Below, piece by piece: positions 59,415-64,000 of a DNA stretch of 64,000 bases (the first letter of the stretch is position 1; each line of letters opens with the position of its first letter). The notes below the pieces were generated by a model. It saw nothing but the letters and a program-made list of their open reading frames with translations, did no database searches and had not been told where the DNA came from. The translations under genes were made by a program, and so were the position numbers. This stretch comes from Urophycis tenuis (lineage: Eukaryota; Chordata; Actinopteri; Gadiformes; Phycidae). Location of the stretch: contig JAXIVH010000186.1 of the NCBI GenBank assembly GCA_036785325.1, positions 210,493-274,492 on the forward strand, in the 5' to 3' direction.

Positions 59415-59727
59415 CCTGTGTTGTGTAATCACCGAGTTAATAAAGTAGACCAAAGATAACCACTGAGTCTTTTACATAACACTACATTATATATCATGTT
59501 ACATCTCATGTATGTTTATATCAGTATTTACATTTAGCCTATATTATTCTATTATCTATACTGTATTTAGAGATTTTGTGGACGGAAATTAAGATAATCC
59601 GGGGAAGATCAGAAATGTATTTTTGTCCATTATTAGGTTTAGGCCTATTTTATGTCTTGAAAACGGTGTAAAAATATTACATTTGACTAATTAGGCACTC
59701 TCTTTTTAAGGTTCACATTACGATACA

Positions 59728-60369
59728 TGTAGCCCAGGTTGCCAAGGCAACCAAGCTATCAATCAGCTGAGCAGGATAAAAGCCCCACTTCCTGTGGTGA
59801 TGTCACTTCCTGCCACTCCACTCTCTCTCAGTTCAGTTGGAAGCAGCATGTGCTATGCGCTATGCTATTTGGTTGCTATTCTGTTTGCTACTCCTGGTTT
59901 CTGAATCATCCTGCTACTCCTGTGCATTCCCAACTCATACTCTTCGGTCAGGTTTTTGTGAGGCCTGAAAATGATGGCGAGCTTACCCAGTTGGACCTGA
60001 AACCCCAGAACCCCCAAGCCAAATCCCCCTCCTGCTACTAACACTGTTAGCATCTGTGCCATACCCAAAAGCTCCTCGTTTTGAAAGCTTAAAGGGCCCC
60101 CTTGTTATTATTTTTCTTGAATGCATTCGACTGAATCCCCTTGAAAATGGACATTTAAAGGGCCCCCTATTTTTTATTTTCTATATCTGTTGTTGATTAT
60201 ATGAATTGCTGAACATTGTCTGGAACATTAATAATAATTCAAGTTAACTTTCACCTGGTTTCACGTGTCATAATTCATGGGTAATTTCACACACCTGAGC
60301 TCTTTTCGAACCTGGTAATAGGCAGTCAGTATCCACCACATTCAAATACCCATTGCGCCACTGGTTACA
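59728..60369 (+). repeat. Ty3/Gypsy 5' long terminal repeat
   Basis: A 642-bp segment bounded by TGTAGCC and GGTTACA, imperfect inverted termini typical of LTRs (TG...CA). A TATA-like GATAAAAG lies at 59775-59782. The direct repeat TTAAAGGGCCCCC occurs twice near 60089 and 60156. The primer-binding site starts 3 bp after the right end, fixing the boundary. The 3' LTR lies outside the window, so identity between LTRs cannot be checked. Confidence 0.82.
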
Positions 60370-60372
60370 ATA

Positions 60373-60390
60373 TGGCGAGCCAGCCAGGAG
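60373..60390 (+). other. Primer-binding site for tRNA-Arg(ACG)
   Basis: TGGCGAGCCAGCCAGGAG is the exact complement, 18 of 18, of the 3' end (including CCA) of vertebrate tRNA-Arg(ACG) as I recall it. It starts three bases after the LTR, the usual spacing for minus-strand DNA priming. Confidence 0.85.
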
Positions 60391-60447
60391 CTCAATATGT
60401 GTGAAACCCATTGAATTGTTTTTTGTTTTTCTGAAATTTTTCATGTC

Positions 60448-61984
60448 ATGGATTTCATTAAGCAATCAGGGGTTAAAATTGAAATGTCTGTGATTGTCAG
60501 GGGAGACAACAACACAGCTGAAACAGATGAGGAACTCTTTAAGTGCTTAAGGAAATATGGGTGTATTGAAAAAGTCACTGCAATTGATGATCCCACCAGT
60601 CTTGCTCACAAAAACCTGGTCATTGAGTTCAAGGATGACTCTGCTCTCAAAGCTTTAGAGCCACTGTTGCCATTGATGCACAATATGGATGAAGAAGGGG
60701 TAATCTATCATATCAGATCCCTAGAAGTTGTAGCAGATGAGTATGCAACTACTGTCAGTAGCAAACACACGGATGAATACCTCAAACAAATTGGAAAAAT
60801 AGCCACCTCTAGTGGCAGAAGCTTTGAATCTTTACTGAAGGAAATGCTCAATCACATGAGTAAAGAACTGAAAAAACCCGGTGAGGGTGACGAGGAGGAG
60901 GAGGAAACTGTTCTATTTGAACACGAGGGCTCTGTGCCTACCCGGCATGAGCCAGAACATGGAAACACAAGACGTGTCACACTCTCGGGAGGTGATCTAA
61001 ACCCTCCTGAAATACAAAAGATCGTGGTGGAACATGTACTGAAGAAGGAGGACTTCAGTCCACACTCATTGTCTCCACTCAGACTTCGTTCTTTTTCTGG
61101 AAAATGTCCCAAACCCAATAACGAAACAGACTATGAAACCTGGCGTTCTCAAATTGAATTACTTCTTGCTGATCCCAGCCTGTCTGCTTTGCATGTTACC
61201 AGACGAATCCTTGAGAGCTTGCTGTCTCCTGCAGCTGATGTGGTTAAAGGGCTAGGATCCGCAGCTCGATCTACTACCTACCTCCAAGTCCTTGATGCAG
61301 CCTTTGCCACTGTCCAGGATGGAGATGAGCTTTTTGCTCAGTTCTTAACCACCTACCAAGACAGAGATGAAAAATTCTCTACGTATCTCCAGCGTCTGCA
61401 ACTTTCCTTGAATTCTGTAGTGAAAAGGAGTGGAATTAACTCAAATGAAGCAGAGAAACATCTTATCCGACAATTCTGTCGTGGATGCCTGGAGAACCCA
61501 GTTATAACCAACCTGCTTGACCAAAAAAAAAGACAATCCTCCCTCCTTTTCAGAGCTTTTGCTCTTGCTGCGCACAGAGGAAGACCGACAGCTAGCAAAA
61601 GAGAATCGCATGAGAAGAACTACCAGCGCTTCCAAACAACGTGTTCACTTGAGTTCTCACAGTGCTTGTGCCTGTGGGGCAACATCAGAACATGGCTCCA
61701 GTGAACTTGATGATCTCAAGAATCAGATGAACAAGCTACAGAGCCAGTTGTCAGCTTTGCTTTCCCAGAAGACACAGCCAACATCATCAAAGTCTAAAGC
61801 TGCTGCTGTACCACAATCCTCCACCAGACCAAAGCCTTGGTACTGTTTCAAGTGTGGTGAGGATGGTCACATCTCTTCCTCTTGCAGTAATGCAGCCAAT
61901 CCAACTCTGGTGATGGCGAAGAAGAAGCAGCTACAACAGAAGCAGCAGACGTGGGATGTGAAAAATAAAGATCCATCAAACTGA
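60448..61984 (+). CDS. gag: Ty3/Gypsy gag polyprotein (interrupted by a one-base frame change)
   Basis: The structural protein of the retrotransposon. The first frame (60448 to about 61530) starts 79 bp after the LTR. Its N-terminal 100 residues (SVIVRGDNNTAETDEELFKC, then NLVIEFKDDSALKAL) have the layout of the RNA-recognition-like N-terminus of vertebrate PNMA proteins. Capsid sequence follows: RLRSFSGKCPKPNNETDYET, LESLLSPAADVVKGL and FSTYLQRLQLSLNSV. At a run of nine A (61523-61531) capsid-like sequence continues in the +1 frame to 61984. That frame holds a coiled-coil segment (LDDLKNQMNKLQSQLSALL) and a zinc knuckle CFKCGEDGHISSSC (C-X2-C-X4-H-X4-C). One extra A in this copy or its assembly is the simplest reason for the frame change. 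Confidence 0.8.
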
Positions 61985-64000
61985 AGGCAGTCTCTGTGGA
62001 GGGACAACCAGAGGCTGCTGCAGTGAAACAATGTCCCATAAACTACAAACAATCACAACCCACTTCCCATACCTGCAAGTTACCAAAAGGACTCATTGGC
62101 ACCAAAAGCACCGCACAAGTGTTCATCAAAGGGACACAATTCAACTGTCTATTGGATACAGGCTCTCAGGTGACAACCATTCCCCATTCCTTTTACACCA
62201 GTTTCCTTTCTGATCAAGAAATCAAACCACTGGTTGACATACTGGAAGTTGAGGGGGCTAATGGTCAGAGTGTGCCTTATATGGGCTACATTGAACTTCA
62301 TGTCACCTTTCCGCCTGCTTTCCTTGGAACATCCATAGACATACCCACACTTGCTTTGGTGGTGCCTGATGTGAAGTCCTTGGATTCCCTTGTGCTTATT
62401 GGCACAAACACACTTGATGTTCTCTATGAGAGATGTCTGGAAGACAAACTGCAAATCAATAACTCACTCCCATATGGATACAGAGCAGTACTAAAGATCC
62501 TTGAAATGAGACACAACCAATCCAACCAAAGTGTGATCAGGATGCATGGAAAAACTCCACAAACCATTCCATCAGGAGGAACAGTAGTTCTGGAGGGAAC
62601 AACAACAAATTTCTTTCTACAAAATGCTGTCATCATTGAACATCCATCTTTGTTCTCTTTGCCTGGCAACTTGATTGTTCAATCATGTCTGGTTGACTGT
62701 TCCAAGCTTCAGCCATGTCAGTTGCCTGTCATTGTCAGCAATGAATCTGATCATGATGTCATCATCCCTGCCAGATCTGTTATTGCACAAATGAGTACAG
62801 TGAACTCAATCATCTCAAAAGAGCAAAGTACATCCGATCATTCTTCATCACAGCCACTGAACTTCAATTTCAGTGACTCACCTCTCTCACCTGAATGGAA
62901 AGATCGCATTACAGCCAAGCTTAACAGCATTCCAGAAGTCTTTGCAAAACATGACCTTGACTTTGGCAGAACTGATAAAGTTACTCATCGGATCAAACTG
63001 TCAGACGACACTCCATTCAAGCAAAGACCAAGGGCCATCCATCCACAAGATGTCGATGCTGTCCGTACACACCTACAGGAACTATTGGAAAGCGGAGTAA
63101 TCCGTGAATCTGACTCTCCCTTTGCATCACCCATCGTGGTGGTAAGGAAAAAGAATGGCAGTGTACGACTATGTATCGACTATCGAAAACTGAACTTACA
63201 AACCATCAAGGATGCTTATGCCTTGCCAAAGCTGGAGGATGCTTTCACAGCATTGTGTGGATCTAAATGGTTCTCAGTACTCGACCTGAAATCTGGTTAT
63301 TACCAAATTGAAATGGAGGAGGCAGATAAAGCCAAAACCGCCTTTGTATGTCCACTAGGATTCTGGGAATGGAACCGCATGCCCCAAGGAGTAACAAATG
63401 CACCGAGCACTTTTCAAAGACTAATGGAGAAATGCATGGGAGAAATGAACTTGAAAGAAGTCCTTGTCTTTATCGATGATTTGATCATCTTTGCACCTAC
63501 CTTGGAAGAACATGAAGCAAGGCTAATGAAAGTGCTCAACCGGCTGAAAGAATTTGGCCTGAAACTCTCTGTTGAAAAATGCATGTTCTTTCAAACATCT
63601 GTTCGGTACTTGGGACATGTGGTTTCACGCAACGGTGTTGAAACCGACCCAGACAAGATCAAAGCACTTACCACGTGGCCAGTGCCCCAAACCTTAAAAG
63701 GTCTAAGGTCATTTCTTGGCTTTGCTGGGTACTACAGAAGATACATAAAAGGCTATTCTGCGATCGTCAAACCCCTCCATGATCTCACCTCTGGTTATCC
63801 ACCATCCCAAAAGAAGTTCCGATCAACAATAAAACCAGGACAATATCTGAATCCCAAAGAGCCATTTGGTGGCCGTTGGACCTCTGTTTGTCAGGAGGCT
63901 TATGACACAATCATTCAAAAACTCACAACTGCTCCAGTTCTAGCTTTTGCTGATCCCCAGAAACCATATCTTCTTCATACTGATGCCAGCTCCATTGGTC
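61969..64000 (+). CDS. pol: Ty3/Gypsy pol polyprotein (runs off the window)
   Basis: An open frame from just after a TAA at 61966-61968 to the window end, overlapping the gag 3' end by 16 bp in the -1 frame relative to it. No ATG start is needed if it is made as a Gag-Pol fusion. Aspartic protease: LLDTGSQVTTIP (about 62148-62183) with LVLIGTNTLD as the flap/C-terminal part. Reverse transcriptase: RLCIDYRKLNLQT, WFSVLDLKSGYYQIEM, RMPQGVTNAPSTFQRLM, the catalytic FIDDLIIF (about 63470-63490) and RYLGHVVSRNGVETDP. RNase H begins with LHTDASSIG at the end; integrase is outside. No stop is present in 2 kb and all catalytic residues seen are present, so the copy is young. Confidence 0.9.

Overview
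This is a stretch of teleost fish nuclear genome. It has spliced vertebrate genes with GT-AG introns, long CA/CT/GA/TA microsatellites, and a dense load of fish-type transposable elements: Rex1/CR1-like and other LINE fragments, hAT, Harbinger and Tc1 DNA transposons, a tRNA-derived SINE and a Ty3/Gypsy LTR retrotransposon. No bacterial-style operon, CRISPR array or phage signature is present.

Five host genes can be reconstructed. On the left, the 3' part of usp43 (+) occupies 224-7095 as two middle exons and one long GC-rich terminal exon. A two-exon melanin-concentrating hormone receptor 1 gene (-) lies at 27888-29451; its short first exon, which encodes the extracellular N-terminus, was found by reading the minus strand. 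On the right are three + strand genes: gga3 (17 coding exons, 36394-44678, 777 aa), sumo2 (4 exons, 46435-48536, 96 aa) and jpt1 (5 exons, 49482-54704, 150 aa). All splice phases are mutually consistent and each complete CDS is a multiple of three. The gga3-sumo2-jpt1 block matches, from memory, the neighbourhood on human 17q25; usp43 also lies on human chromosome 17.

The spaces between genes are mostly transposon graveyards. 7.1-27.8 kb holds LINE 3' fragments, a 769-bp hAT-type element with an exact 8-bp target duplication, a large nested palindrome built around a GT microsatellite, an inverted Tc1 fragment, and a ~3-kb two-gene Harbinger element inserted in a Rex1/CR1-like LINE. In that Harbinger the SANT/Myb-like partner gene looks intact, while the transposase has lost a catalytic aspartate and carries a 5-bp frameshift. 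29.5-36 kb holds a degraded LINE interrupted by a 439-bp element with ~112-bp terminal inverted repeats and telomere-like repeats inside. 56-59.7 kb is a mosaic of small insertions, two of them with clear target-site duplications.

The last 4.3 kb (59728-64000) is the 5' part of a Ty3/Gypsy retrotransposon. It has a 642-bp LTR bounded by TGTA/TACA, a primer-binding site matching 18/18 the 3' end of tRNA-Arg(ACG) including CCA (tRNA sequence recalled), a gag whose N-terminus resembles the PNMA family, a zinc knuckle, a protease and a reverse transcriptase with an intact FIDD motif. It runs off the window in RNase H. I did not find an evident new defence or metabolic system; the most novel-looking material is among the small non-autonomous elements and the Gypsy element.
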